DNA of 64,000 nucleotides, from contig NZ_JAKWBK010000001.1 of assembly GCF_022512515.1 (NCBI RefSeq), positions 3,038,001 to 3,102,000 on the forward strand, written 5' to 3'. Positions 31,714 to 43,277 of the stretch are shown piece after piece (position 1 is the stretch's first letter; each line of letters begins with the position of its first letter). This DNA is from Paraniabella hibiscisoli. Its GTDB lineage: Bacteria > Bacteroidota > Bacteroidia > Chitinophagales > Chitinophagaceae. A program made the position numbers and the translations under genes. The notes beneath the pieces were generated by a model. It did no database searches, was not told where the DNA came from, and worked only from the letters and a program-made list of their open reading frames with translations.

Positions 31714-32583
31714 TTAAAATACCAGATTGTTCAGGTAAGCCGCCCCTTCTTTTACACAGTCCAAAGGTGCTTTCTCGTAAGCTTCCTGCTCTAAAATATA
31801 GCGTTGCATACCGAGGTCTTTCGCTTTCGCTAATATCGATTTGTAATCAATAGACCCTTTCCCCACAATACAACTTTGGTTTTCTTCGCCTTCTTTGAAG
31901 GCCACATTTTTCTTGCGGTCCTTTATATGACACAGTTTAAATCTCCAATTATATTTTTTCATCCATTCTATCGGATCCTGGCCGGCAGTAACTACCCAAT
32001 ACATGTCCATCTCAAAATCTACCAGTGCGGGATCTGTATTCTTCATTATAATGTCCTGCGGATACTGTGTGTCTTGCATTCTAAAGGAATAGTCGTGGTT
32101 GTGATAAGCAAACCTGATCCCGTTTTTCTGGCAGATCTCACCAGCCTTATTAAAGTCTTCGGCCGCTTTTTTATAGTCATCCAGTCTGCGCTGTTTGCCC
32201 AGCCATGGGCAGATCAGGTATTTCATACCAATAGCGCCAGCTTCTGCGGCTTTTCTTTCAAAGTCTTTTTTATAATCGCAATGGCTGCTTACAATAGTTA
32301 ATCCGAGGGAATCCATATACTTTTTAAAGTCTGTATTAGACATGCCCCAGAACATCCCATTCGCGCCCTCATAGCTTTCAATTTCTTTATATCCGAATGA
32401 AGCAAGTTTTTTCAATATCCCTTTAGGATCTTTAGGTAGGTCATCGCGAAGTGAGTATAATTGTATGCCCAGGTTCTTAATGGTACCCCGGCTGCCGGTA
32501 GACTTTCCCCCGGCTCCACAGGAAGCCAGTGCCATACCCAGGGCAGCACCGCCGCTCATTTTTAAAAAATCTTTTCTATCCAT
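31714..32583 (-). CDS. exported sugar phosphate isomerase/epimerase-like TIM barrel
   Basis: 289 residues. The N terminus MDRKDFLKMSGGAALGMALA with a following SC looks like a Tat-type or lipoprotein export signal. The barrel matches the xylose isomerase-like/AP endonuclease 2 superfamily: IQLYSLRDDLPKDPKGIL, RFAYHNHDYSF, LVDFEMDMYWVVTAGQDP, FKLCHIKDRKKN and CIVGKGSIDYKSILAKA, with the His, Asp and Glu residues that bind a metal. Such exported members are common in Bacteroidota sugar-utilisation loci; the substrate is unknown. Confidence 0.85.
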   Translation of the reverse strand: MDRKDFLKMSGGAALGMALASCGAGGKSTGSRGTIKNLGIQLYSLRDDLPKDPKGILKKLASFGYKEIESYEGANGMFWGMSNTDFKKYMDSLGLTIVSSHCDYKKDFERKAAEAGAIGMKYLICPWLGKQRRLDDYKKAAEDFNKAGEICQKNGIRFAYHNHDYSFRMQDTQYPQDIIMKNTDPALVDFEMDMYWVVTAGQDPIEWMKKYNWRFKLCHIKDRKKNVAFKEGEENQSCIVGKGSIDYKSILAKAKDLGMQRYILEQEAYEKAPLDCVKEGAAYLNNLVF

Positions 32584-32687
32584 TTTGCAAAGTTTAAATA
32601 AGGTTTTTTTTAATACTGATCCGCTATAAAATTAACATACATCTGTCAACCATGAACTATCATCTATGAATCACTCACTATTCTCAC

Positions 32688-33568
32688 CTACACATCACAA
32701 ATATGTACGGCCTGCTCCAGCGCTTTAAAACGTTCCTGATCCGTTTTCCCCGTTGGAATAAACTCTTGGGCCACGTGACCTTTAAAGCCTGTTTCCAGGA
32801 TGGCGTTCATGATAGCAGGGTAGTAGAGCTCTTGCTTGTCATTCAGCTCATGCCTTCCCGGAACTCCTGCCGTGTGATAATGGGCGATATACTGATGATT
32901 GGCTTTAATGTTGGCGATTACGTTGCCCTCATCTACCTGCATGTGGTAAATGTCGTATAATAATTTGAAGTTTTCGCTGCCCAATCTTTTGCATAGCTCT
33001 ACGCCCCAGGCTGTATGGTCGCAGAAATAATCTTTATGATCTACCTTGCTGTTCAGTAGTTCCATTACTAAAACTACTTTATGTTTTTCAGCAATAGGCA
33101 ATATTTTTTCAGTCCTTCCACACAATTCTTTAAACCTGTTTCATCGTCCATGCCGCGGCGGTTACCGCTAAAGCAGATCAGGTTTTTATAACCCGCCTTT
33201 GCAACCAATGGAATACCTTCTTCGTAGTCTTTGATCAATCCTGCGTGAAACTCAGTTCCGGCAAATCCATCTACCAGACTTACTTTTCCAGGTATATAGC
33301 ACATGCTACAGGTAATGCCATGCTTCTGAATAATTGGCCAGTCTTTAGGAGCCAGCAGATCAATGGCATTCAGTCCCATTTTCTTTACGGTTACGCATAA
33401 TTCTTCCAAAGGAACTTTGCCGAAAGTCCACTGGCAAACGCTATGATTGATATTTCCTTTTAGCTGGTACATTGATTTTTCTTCGTTCGCGAATGTTGTT
33501 AAAGGGGAGAGGCTGGCGGCAACGGAGCCGGCAGCTAATGTTTTAAGCATGTTTCTTCTGCTAGGCAT
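32688..33568 (-). CDS. hydroxypyruvate isomerase-like TIM barrel, exported (frameshifted)
   Basis: 293 residues after adding one A near 33103-33108. N terminus MPSRRNMLKTLAAGSVAASL is a Tat-like signal (RR). The barrel shows VCQWTFGKVPLEELCVTVKK, MCYIPGKVSLVDGFAG, ICFSGNRRGMDDE, VVLVMELLNSKVDHKDYFCD and YDIYHMQVDEGNVIANIK. These fit Hyi-like sugar isomerases with a Glu/Asp/His metal site. It overlaps the end of the MFS gene upstream by a few bases and probably shares its transcript. Confidence 0.82.
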
Positions 33569-34788
33569 TAGTAACTGTTTTTTATCGTTTCTGAAAATTA
33601 CGGCAAATAAGAAGCAAACCACTGCAGCAATTCCGGCAGGTACCAGCCAAACATGTTGCCAGAAGCTATCCGCAGTGGCCGCTGTTTTATAGTGTTCTGT
33701 TACAAAGCCCGCTACCCAAAAACCGATTAACATTCCTACACCGTAGGTAGCTAGTGTAATTAATCCCTGGGCAGAGCTTTTATATTTCTCGCCTGCTTTG
33801 GCATCTGTATAAATTTGACCTGATACAAAAAAGAAATCATAGCAAATCCCGTGTAATGCAATACCTATAATCAGCATAAAAGATAATTCTCCGGCATTGC
33901 CGTAAGCAAATAATAAATATCTTATTGCCCAGGCGAGCATACCTATTAAAATAGTATTCTTAAAGCCAAATCGTTTAAATAAGAACGGAATTAGCAAGAG
34001 GAACAATAATTCCGAACCTTGACCTATCGCCATTTTAGCTGTTGGGTTTTCGAGACCTACGGCTGTAAGAAATGGGTTTGCATTTTGGTAGTAAAATGCA
34101 AGTGGAATACATATCAATACTGATGCGATGAAAAATGTAAGAAAATTTTTATCTTTTAATAAATTTAAAGCATCTAGTCCAATTATCTGAGCAAAAGATT
34201 TATTCCCTTCTGCATTTTTTACAGGAGGCGTTTTAGGCAAGGTAAAGCTAAATACTCCTAATACCGCAGATGCGATAGCTGCCATTAGGAATGTATTTTT
34301 TAATGCGCCGGTTTCCGCATTACTGTTATCCCAATCAAGCAAACTAATTATAACACCAGCTATAATCCAACCTAATGTACCAAATACTCTAATGAATGAG
34401 AATTCTTTTTCAGGATTTTTCATTTGCCTGAAAGAAACTGAATTTACCAAAGCAAGGGTTGGCATGTATAATACCATATATACGAAAACATACGGATAAA
34501 ATACAGCAACATTATCTGCATTAAACATCATATACATAAGAACTGCTCCTGCTAAATGTAAAACTCTAGAATTTTTTCTGCATTAAAAAAGCGATCGGCA
34601 ATCAGGCCAATGATAAAGGGTGCAATGATTGCGCCCCATGATTGAGTGGAAAATACGTTGGCAATTTCCAACCCATTTGCTTGAAGATTGGTGCCTAAAA
34701 AAGTCCCTAAGGTTACAAACCATGCTCCCCAAATAAAGAACTGGAGAAACATCATTACGGAGAGTTGGGCTCGGGTTGTGGACTTCAT
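33561..34788 (-). CDS. MFS transporter, nucleoside:H+ symporter-like (frameshifted)
   Basis: 409 residues after two single-base corrections. Twelve hydrophobic segments; start MKSTTRAQLSVMMFLQFFIW, then GAWFVTLGTFLGTNLQANGL and GIALHGICYDFFFVSGQIYT, as in the NupG/NHS family. Frame changes are near 34562-34566 and at about 33583-33588. Without the second correction the frame runs straight into the TIM-barrel gene, producing an apparent 487-residue fusion. With one A added, a TAG stop appears at 33561-33563, overlapping the next ATG. Confidence 0.8.
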
Positions 34789-34845
34789 AGTTTTATTTTT
34801 AATTGATCAATCTTTATGATCAGGCCAGTGGGCCTGGTTAGTTTT

Positions 34846-36119
34846 TTACAATGCCAGTTGTCTTCTTTTACGCATGTACAGGTTGAGGCCGATAAATGCT
34901 GCAATTAAAACAACTGGAATGATTAATGTTGTATTGATGATTTCGGGTCCTGCAGCTTTGTTGGCTTCACTTAAAGCCAGCTTCATTTCTTCAGTAGCTT
35001 CTGCCGAATTATAAATCTTAATGTCGGCGCCTTCGGGCAATTTCTCGGCAATATATTTATCATAAACCCCGCCCATAAACATCATATAAATAGATACTGC
35101 GAACATACCGCCCCCCCATCAGGTTCAATCCCACAGCCCCAGTTTTAGGAAGGTATTCAGCTACGAATCCCAACATGGTTGGCCAGAAATAACAAACACC
35201 TGCACCAAAAACCAATGCTCCCGCAAATATCATATTACCGCTGGTATTCCCTAAAAGATAAAGCCCCAGGGTAGCCAATATGGACGACATTAATAACACC
35301 CCCTGCGGTGCCAGCTTTTCAACAATGGGGCCTGCAAAGGCTCGCCCTATTACCATTACACCGGTGGATACTGTGAGTACCAGAAGTGCGTTGTCGGTGA
35401 CGTTTCTCAATAATACATCAATCCACTGGCCTGTAAATAATTCGGTAATAGCCGTGCCGAACATACAGATGATCATGAATATGAAAAGCGGGTTTGCAAG
35501 CGATTTATACATTTCACCAGTAGAGATACCGTTGGCAACTCTTTCGGTAACCGGAAAATGTTGTTTGGTAAACATAAACCCGTAGATAAGCGCTGGAATA
35601 ATCATCATGGCAACCTGTATCTGCCAGCCCAGAGCTATTTTGTCGAAGAAGTATACTATGAGTGTACCTAATACTATACCTCCGGGGAACCATAAATGAA
35701 AGTGATTGAGTTTGGTGGTTTTATTTTCGGGGAACAGGGCCGTAAACCAACGGGTTACATGCAGCCTCTACTGTTCCGTTTGCAATGCCAATAAGCAGTG
35801 TTGAAAAGAAAAGAGACCAGAACGGATTGTCGAATTTACCCGCGAAGATGGTGAGTACGATACCGATCAAATGAAAGATGAATGCAAACAGCAATAGCTT
35901 TTTCATTCCAACAATATCTACAATCAGACCGCCGAGAACTACCGCAAGGGGAAAACCCCAGAATGCTGTTGCGGCAATGGTGCCTAATTCGGCTTTATCT
36001 AATCCAAAATCAACTCCCAGCTTATTTAATATACCAGCCCGGATCCCGAATGAAAGGGAGGTTACGAGTAAGGCCAGGCAACTTGCTGTAAATAGTTGCG
36101 ACCTGTTGATTGTCTTCAT
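34846..36119 (-). CDS. MFS sugar transporter (frameshifted)
   Basis: About 424 residues reconstructed from MKTINRSQLFTASCLALLVT to a basic RKRRQLAL end. Typical pieces are ATAFWGFPLAVVLGGLIVDI, IGIANGTVEAACNPL, NHFHLWFPGGIVLG and ALVFGAGVCYFWPTMLGFVA, as in MFS permeases of the sugar/FucP-like group. Frame changes are near 35745-35750 (an extra T) and 35110-35116 (run of seven C on the + strand). It lies upstream of the second transporter and the two isomerases on the same strand, suggesting one sugar-uptake and processing unit. Confidence 0.82.
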
Positions 36120-36232
36120 GCTTGCTTTCGTTATAGTTTGTCGGTAAAAGGAAAAACGATTTTATGGCTAAATGTAACAATTTAATCCATAACAAATATA
36201 TGCGGTCTTACTTTTTATTAAGTACTTATACA

Positions 36233-36259
36233 ACAAAAGGCTCCCGGGGAGCCTTTTGT
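36233..36259 (-). terminator. terminator hairpin after pyrG
   Basis: ACAAAAGGCTCC (36233-36244) pairs perfectly with GGAGCCTTTTGT (36248-36259) around a 3-nt loop. It is 24 bp from the pyrG stop and may work on either strand. Confidence 0.78.
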
Positions 36260-36282
36260 AATAATTATACCAGAAAAATCAG

Positions 36283-37953
<1,671 letters not shown>

Positions 37954-38072
37954 TTATCAAACAAGCATCAGAATGTACTTGCAGACAATGTTATTATAAA
38001 ATTTAGTATGAAAAAAGGATCTTAAAACGACCAGCAGAAATACTCCTTTAAGGGGAACTTATGGAGGTCATG

Positions 38073-38080
38073 CAAAGATA
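38073..38080 (-). promoter_or_regulatory. possible -7 box for pyrG
   Basis: Read on the minus strand, 38080-38073 is TATCTTTG, a match to TAnnTTTG, about 147 bp upstream of the pyrG ATG. No convincing -33 element was found. Confidence 0.35.
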
Positions 38081-38122
38081 GGAATTAGCAAGGATATTTT
38101 AAAATGCTTGTTGGAAATGCAC

Positions 38123-39436
38123 CTATCTGTTAAAAGGGCGTTCGTTGATCCAGTTAAAACCTCTATTCATCAGCAGAAATTCGTCTGGGTTCTTTTTACG
38201 TAGAAATATTTGAACAGAATCTGCATCGAACCTTCCTGAAAGAGAGGTAATACCATTACTGTCGCTTCCAATTTTTAGCGTCTTTTTGGTAGAGGCAGGT
38301 TCACCAATTGGGGTTAACTCAATATAGTTTTCTTTTCCATATACAAATTTGTATTTATAGCTTTTTAGGCTGTCGGTCATAAATCGGATAGCCGCTGGCC
38401 GCTGGCTTCTTATATTGAGGTGTTTCCAGCGGGAGGAATCAGCGCTATTCGCAGGTAGTTCTTTGTTATTCACTACAAATCTTGTAACCTCATAAAATCC
38501 AAGGTAGGTGTAAGTAGGGGCATTTTCGCCATACTCCTTATTGGCCGATAAAGTATAGCTTATTTTGGGGATAAGGGTGGCTGCAATGAGCAATATTTTT
38601 GCAGTCAGCTTGGTAAACTTCATCCATTTTTTTGATAAAACGGGCGCCTTTATCGTAGGCAGCGACACTGGCTTTCCTGAGAATAAGAACAGGCACAGGC
38701 GTTTTATATCGTGGGCAAGTAAGAATGCCGTCATTACTACCAGCATGGTAGAAAGGATTTTTACGGGAACATCAAAAAAATAATTTACCGCCATTATATT
38801 GGCTGCCGTCATAAGGGTTATTATAGCACCAAAAGTCATTGTTCTTCTAAAGAGCAGTAAAAGAGCTGCACATTCAGCTATACCCATAAATATATTATAG
38901 CCCTTCGAAAATCCTAAAAAGGTCCATGCTAATCCCATTGGCGATGATTCTCCGTAAGGTTGCATAAGCCGTCCAACATGCGGGGAGGGAAATTGTAGCT
39001 TGATGATTTTTACTATTCCATAACTAAAAAGTATAAATGCCACATAAAACCGAACCAAAACGGTTAGCCAATAGTACAATTTTACGTAGCTTTTACGGTT
39101 CCGGTCTATTGCCGACCATAAAATAGTTGCTATAACGGCAATCAAAAAAATAATGAACAGAGTTACATACATATAAGTATTGTCTCCACTACCATGTCCA
39201 TTTTGCTCAAATTCGTAGGGGATTTTTAGAATATGTTTGCTTACCCAGCGTACAAGTTTGTTAAACTGGTTAGCCGCAGGTGTCATAAATGATGCCAGCT
39301 CTATCGGGAAGGCAGCACCGCTGGTAAGGCTAATAAACAGAGTGAAGAAAATAAAAAAGAATCTGAATAAAATCTTTTCATACCAATGCCATGCCGCTTG
39401 CGGCTCTAACAAGTTTGTCTGGAGGTGGTTATTCAT
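38123..39436 (-). CDS. DoxX-like polytopic membrane protein
   Basis: 437 residues. Seven or so hydrophobic segments between about residues 20 and 300, with a DoxX-like motif region (VRFYVAFILFSYGIVKIIKL, QPYGESSPMGLAWTFLGFSK, GIAECAALLLLFRRTMTFGA). The last 130 residues form a polar beta-rich domain. The start MNNHLQTNLLEPQAAWHWYE is well placed. The function is unknown. It lies between pyrG and proC on the same strand. Confidence 0.75.
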   Translation of the reverse strand: MNNHLQTNLLEPQAAWHWYEKILFRFFFIFFTLFISLTSGAAFPIELASFMTPAANQFNKLVRWVSKHILKIPYEFEQNGHGSGDNTYMYVTLFIIFLIAVIATILWSAIDRNRKSYVKLYYWLTVLVRFYVAFILFSYGIVKIIKLQFPSPHVGRLMQPYGESSPMGLAWTFLGFSKGYNIFMGIAECAALLLLFRRTMTFGAIITLMTAANIMAVNYFFDVPVKILSTMLVVMTAFLLAHDIKRLCLFLFSGKPVSLPTIKAPVLSKKWMKFTKLTAKILLIAATLIPKISYTLSANKEYGENAPTYTYLGFYEVTRFVVNNKELPANSADSSRWKHLNIRSQRPAAIRFMTDSLKSYKYKFVYGKENYIELTPIGEPASTKKTLKIGSDSNGITSLSGRFDADSVQIFLRKKNPDEFLLMNRGFNWINERPFNR

Positions 39437-39468
39437 ATGTCAAGTGTTAGCAGGTAGTGTTTGTGTTT

Positions 39469-40263
39469 CTAATCTTTCGCTATTTTTTTATAACTGGTAA
39501 TAACCCCTCGTATTAATGAAGAGCTGAAGCCCCTGTGCTCCATTTCATTTAAACCTACAATCGTGCAGCCCTTAGGGGTAGTTACCTTATCTATCTCTTG
39601 CTCGGGATGCGTATTGTTAGATAGTAATAGCTCAGCAGCGCCTTTTACCGTTTGAGCGGCAATAAGGCTGGCAGTTTTGGCGTCAAAGCCTATTTCTATC
39701 CCTCCCTGTATATTAGCACGTATATAACGAAGTGCGAAAGCAGTACCACAGGCCCCGAGCACAGTAGCTGCATCCATCAGCTTGTCGTCAATAACAGCAA
39801 CTTTCCCAACTGTATTAAACATTTTTGTAACGAACTGCACCTGTCTGTCCGTTGCGTTTTCGTAGCTGATGCAGGTCATGCTTTCCTGGATAGCAACAGC
39901 CGTATTGGGCATAGCGCGGAAAACGGGCAGTTGCACCTGGGCCATTTCCTTCAGATCGCTTACCGTTACACCCGTGATTACAGAAATAAGCACCTGTTTT
40001 TTGGTCAATACCGGTGCAATGGTTTTCATAACGCCTTCAACCTGGAAGGGTTTCACTGCTAATATAATTACATCGCTCACCGAAGCGGCTTTTGCATTGT
40101 CATCAGTGATCTTTACTGTTTTGGGCAGTTCACCTTTAAGTGTTGAAATGTTTCTTTTGGTGATGGTAATGTCGGCAGGATTACAAAAATCGCTTTTAAT
40201 TAATCCCTGGGCTATGGCGGTACCTAAATTTCCTCCGCCGATGATGGCTATTTTTTGAGACAC
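39469..40263 (-). CDS. proC: pyrroline-5-carboxylate reductase
   Basis: 264 residues. Last step of proline synthesis. N-terminal Rossmann motif IAIIGGGNLGTAIAQGLIKS, VILAVKPFQVEGVM, FRAMPNTAVAIQESMTCISY, and the C-terminal P5CR signature in AAQTVKGAAELLLSN and VTTPKGCTIVGLNEMEHRGF. Length is that of the family, and the gene is intact. Confidence 0.95.
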   Translation of the reverse strand: MSQKIAIIGGGNLGTAIAQGLIKSDFCNPADITITKRNISTLKGELPKTVKITDDNAKAASVSDVIILAVKPFQVEGVMKTIAPVLTKKQVLISVITGVTVSDLKEMAQVQLPVFRAMPNTAVAIQESMTCISYENATDRQVQFVTKMFNTVGKVAVIDDKLMDAATVLGACGTAFALRYIRANIQGGIEIGFDAKTASLIAAQTVKGAAELLLSNNTHPEQEIDKVTTPKGCTIVGLNEMEHRGFSSSLIRGVITSYKKIAKD

Positions 40264-40575
40264 TGATATTTTGTTTTAAGAACTACAATAAGGTAATGGC
40301 AAAACCAGCACCTTTTTTCTAAGGGATAGCAAATCTACAAAACCATTGAAACTTTTGCTCATTTTTCCACCCCACCTAATCCATGTTATGAGTGCAGCCG
40401 GCCGATTTACAGAAAATTTAAAACCAATTGTTTGATGCATTATGAAATTAGATAATGTTATAAAAAACAAGGAAAAAATCGCAATAATTATAATTTATGT
40501 AATAATTACAAATATTTTTAATAAAAAAATCCCTTAAATCGTATATTTGCTCTCAATTAAAACAAACTTATCACG
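40264..40575 (+). promoter_or_regulatory. proC-glnA divergent region with glnA promoter
   Basis: A 312-bp spacer that is very AT-rich over its last 130 bp. TATATTTG at 40542-40549 matches TAnnTTTG, 27 bp before the glnA start; no clear -33 element. No gene or RNA was recognised in the rest. Confidence 0.55.
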
Positions 40576-42764
40576 ATGTCTTTAAGAATTTCTGCACTTT
40601 CGAACATTCCGGCTACAACAGATGAGTTGGGAAAAATTACGCCAAAGATTACTACCGTATTTGGCTCACATGTATTTAACCTTAAAACTGCAAGAGAGTA
40701 TTTAAGCGATGATGCTTATAAAAGTATAGTTGCTTCTATCAAATCGGGGCAGAAAATTGACAGAAACGTAGCTTCTAACATCGCTAATGGCATGCGTGCC
40801 TGGGCAGAAAGTAAAGGTGTTACACACTTTACACACTGGTTCCAGCCTCTTACAGGTACTACTGCTGAAAAGCATGATTCGTTTTTTACATTGAAAAGCG
40901 ATGGTACCCCTATCGAAGAATTTGATGGCGCTGCATTGATTCAGCAGGAGCCTGATGCATCTTCTTTCCCTAACGGTGGCCTGCGTGCTACTTTTGAAGC
41001 AAGAGGATATACGGGTTGGGATCCATCTTCGCCTCCTTTTATTATAGAAATTGGTCATGGCCGTACACTTTGTATCCCTACCATTTTCATTTCATACACT
41101 GGTGAGTCCTTAGATTATAAAGCCCCATTATTAAAATCTATTGATCTGTTAAACAAAGCAGCAGTAGATGTTTGTAACTTTTTTGACAGAAACGTAACCC
41201 GTGTAAATGTTACTTTAGGTTGGGAACAGGAGTACTTCGTTGTTGACGATGGTTTATTCCGTGCAAGACCTGACCTGGTAATGTGTGGCCGTACTTTATA
41301 TGGACATAACTCGGCTAAGAACCAGCAGCTGGAAGACCACTATTTCGGATCTATTCCTGAAAGAGTGTATGCTTTTATGCGTGATTTTGAAAACGAGTGC
41401 TATAAATTAGGTATTCCTTTAAGAACCCGTCACAACGAGGTAGCTCCTGCTCAGTTTGAGTGCGCACCTATCTTTGAAGAGGCGAACCTGGCTGTTGACC
41501 ACAACACTTTGTTGATGGACGTAATGAGCCGCATCTCTATCAGGCATGGCTTACGTGTTTTACTGCACGAAAAACCATTTGCTGGTATCAACGGTAGCGG
41601 TAAGCACAATAACTGGAGCTTATCAACCGATACAGGCGTTAACTTATTAGCTCCTGGTAAAACTCCAAAAACTAATTTGATGTTCCTTACATTCTTTGTA
41701 AATGCCATCAAAGCGGTTCACGATTATGCTGATGTATTAAGAGCTTCTATTGCTTCTGCACCGAACGATCACAGGTTGGGAGCGAATGAAGCACCTCCTG
41801 CTATTATTTCTGTATTTATTGGCGAATACCTTACTAAGGTGTTAAACGATATCAAACAGCGTGTAAGCGGTGATATGGACGAGCAGGATGAAAGCATGCT
41901 GAAACTGGATATCCATAAAAACATCCCGGATCTTTTATTAGATAATACCGATCGTAACCGTACATCTCCATTTGCATTTACAGGCAATAAGTTTGAGTTC
42001 AGAGCGGTAGGTTCTACTGCCAACTGTGCCAGCCCGATGACTGTTTTAAACACCATCATGGCGCAAACCCTGAAAAACTTTAAATCGGATGTAGATGGTC
42101 TGATTGAGAAAGGTGAGAAAAAGAGATCGCTATTATGCAGGTGATCAATGAATACATTGTTAGCAGCGAAAAAATACTGTTTGAAGGTGATGGCTATAGC
42201 GAAGCATGGGAAAAAGAAGCAGAAAAAAGAGGTCTTCCTAACCTGAAAACAACTCCTTTGGCCCTGGATGCAATGGTAAACGAAAAGAATACCAAGCTGT
42301 TTATCGAAAATGGTATCTACAGCCACTCAGAGCTGGAAGCAAGACACGAGATCGAGCTGGAAAAATACATTAAGAAAGTACAGATCGAAGGTCGTATTAT
42401 GGGCGAAATGGCTACCAGCATGATCCTTCCTCCGGCAATCCGCTATCAAAACCTGTTGGCTAAAAACATTAAAGGTTTGAAAGAAGCTGGTTTAACGGAA
42501 GAAGCCTATGCGAATCAAAAGCAGATCCTGGATAAGATCTCTGAGCACATTAACAAAGCCAGTGATTTGGTTGAGAAAATGATCGAAGCGCGTAAAATAG
42601 CTAATGCTATTGAGAATACGCGTACTAAGGCTATCGCTTATGAAAGCCAGGTAAAAGCTGCTTTCTTTGATCAGATCCGCTACCACGCTGATAAATTAGA
42701 GTTGTTGGTGGATGATAAAGAATGGTACCTGCCTAAATACCGTGAGTTGTTGTTCTTACGCTAA
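40576..42764 (+). CDS. glnA: type III glutamine synthetase (frameshifted)
   Basis: 729 residues after restoring one A near 42118-42123. ATP-dependent amidation of glutamate, in the large GSIII (GlnN) form found in Bacteroidota and cyanobacteria. Seen are FGSHVFNLKTAREYLSDDAY, THFTHWFQPLTGTTAEKHDS, GWEQEYFVVDDGLF and RHNEVAPAQFECAPIFEEAN (metal and substrate Glu), and GINGSGKHNNWSLSTDTGVN. The C-terminal helical region after about residue 515 is in the shifted frame and complete. Confidence 0.96.
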
Positions 42765-42786
42765 TAAGCAATTCAATGATAAGTTA

Positions 42787-42817
42787 AAGTCGCTGCAGCA
42801 ATGCAGCGGCTTTTTTT
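42787..42817 (+). terminator. rho-independent terminator of glnA
   Basis: AAGTCGCTGC (42787-42796) pairs with GCAGCGGCTT (42803-42812, one G-U pair), then seven T from 42811. Confidence 0.88.
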
Positions 42818-42970
42818 GTTGCCAGTGAATTTTTGAGAAATGAGTTGGGTCTTAAGCCTGGTCCGCAAACCGTTATCATAAAAGAAAAATATAAGATGGT
42901 TGGTGCTAGGCAATGCTGGCTGGTTGTTATGGTTCACAGCAGCATAGGGCCGAGCTATATTTGGGGTACT

Positions 42971-42995
42971 AAAAAACCCCTCCGAAAGAGGGGTT
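42971..42995 (-). terminator. terminator of tRNA-Leu
   Basis: AACCCCTC (42975-42982) pairs with GAGGGGTT (42988-42995); on the minus strand the hairpin is followed by a run of T. It directly follows the tRNA 3' end. Confidence 0.85.
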
Positions 42996-42998
42996 GTG

Positions 42999-43082
42999 TG
43001 CCCAGAACAGGAATCGAACCTGCACTCCGTTGCCGAAACAAGATTTTGAGTCTAGCGCGTCTACCAATTCCGCCATCTGGGC
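42999..43082 (-). tRNA. tRNA-Leu (anticodon CAA)
   Basis: On the minus strand the gene starts GCCCAGATGGCGGAATTGG, and its first seven bases pair with TCTGGGC at the 3' end. The anticodon loop reads CTCAAAA, giving CAA for UUG codons. The long variable arm (GTTTCGGCAAC) and the T arm GGTTCGAATCC are typical of Leu tRNA. The 3' CCA is not encoded. Confidence 0.93.
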
Positions 43083-43277
43083 TTCACTTCGAAACGGGGT
43101 GCAATATTACGAAATTATCATCAATAATATTGCCCACCTCAAGTATTATTTTACTTATTTATTTACAGCAGCTTTTCCTGGGTATAATAAGCCTCAGGAA
43201 AAATTTCCCTATTTTTTTTAATGTGATCATTCAAAAATCTTTAAAGTAAATTGCATAGAACCCAGCTGCAAAGTTAT

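Noticed and set aside
40576-42764. Programmed frameshift in glnA
   Set aside because: No slippery heptamer with a downstream structure was seen, and the same type of one-base loss in A runs occurs in dozens of unrelated genes of the window, so an indel error is the simpler explanation.
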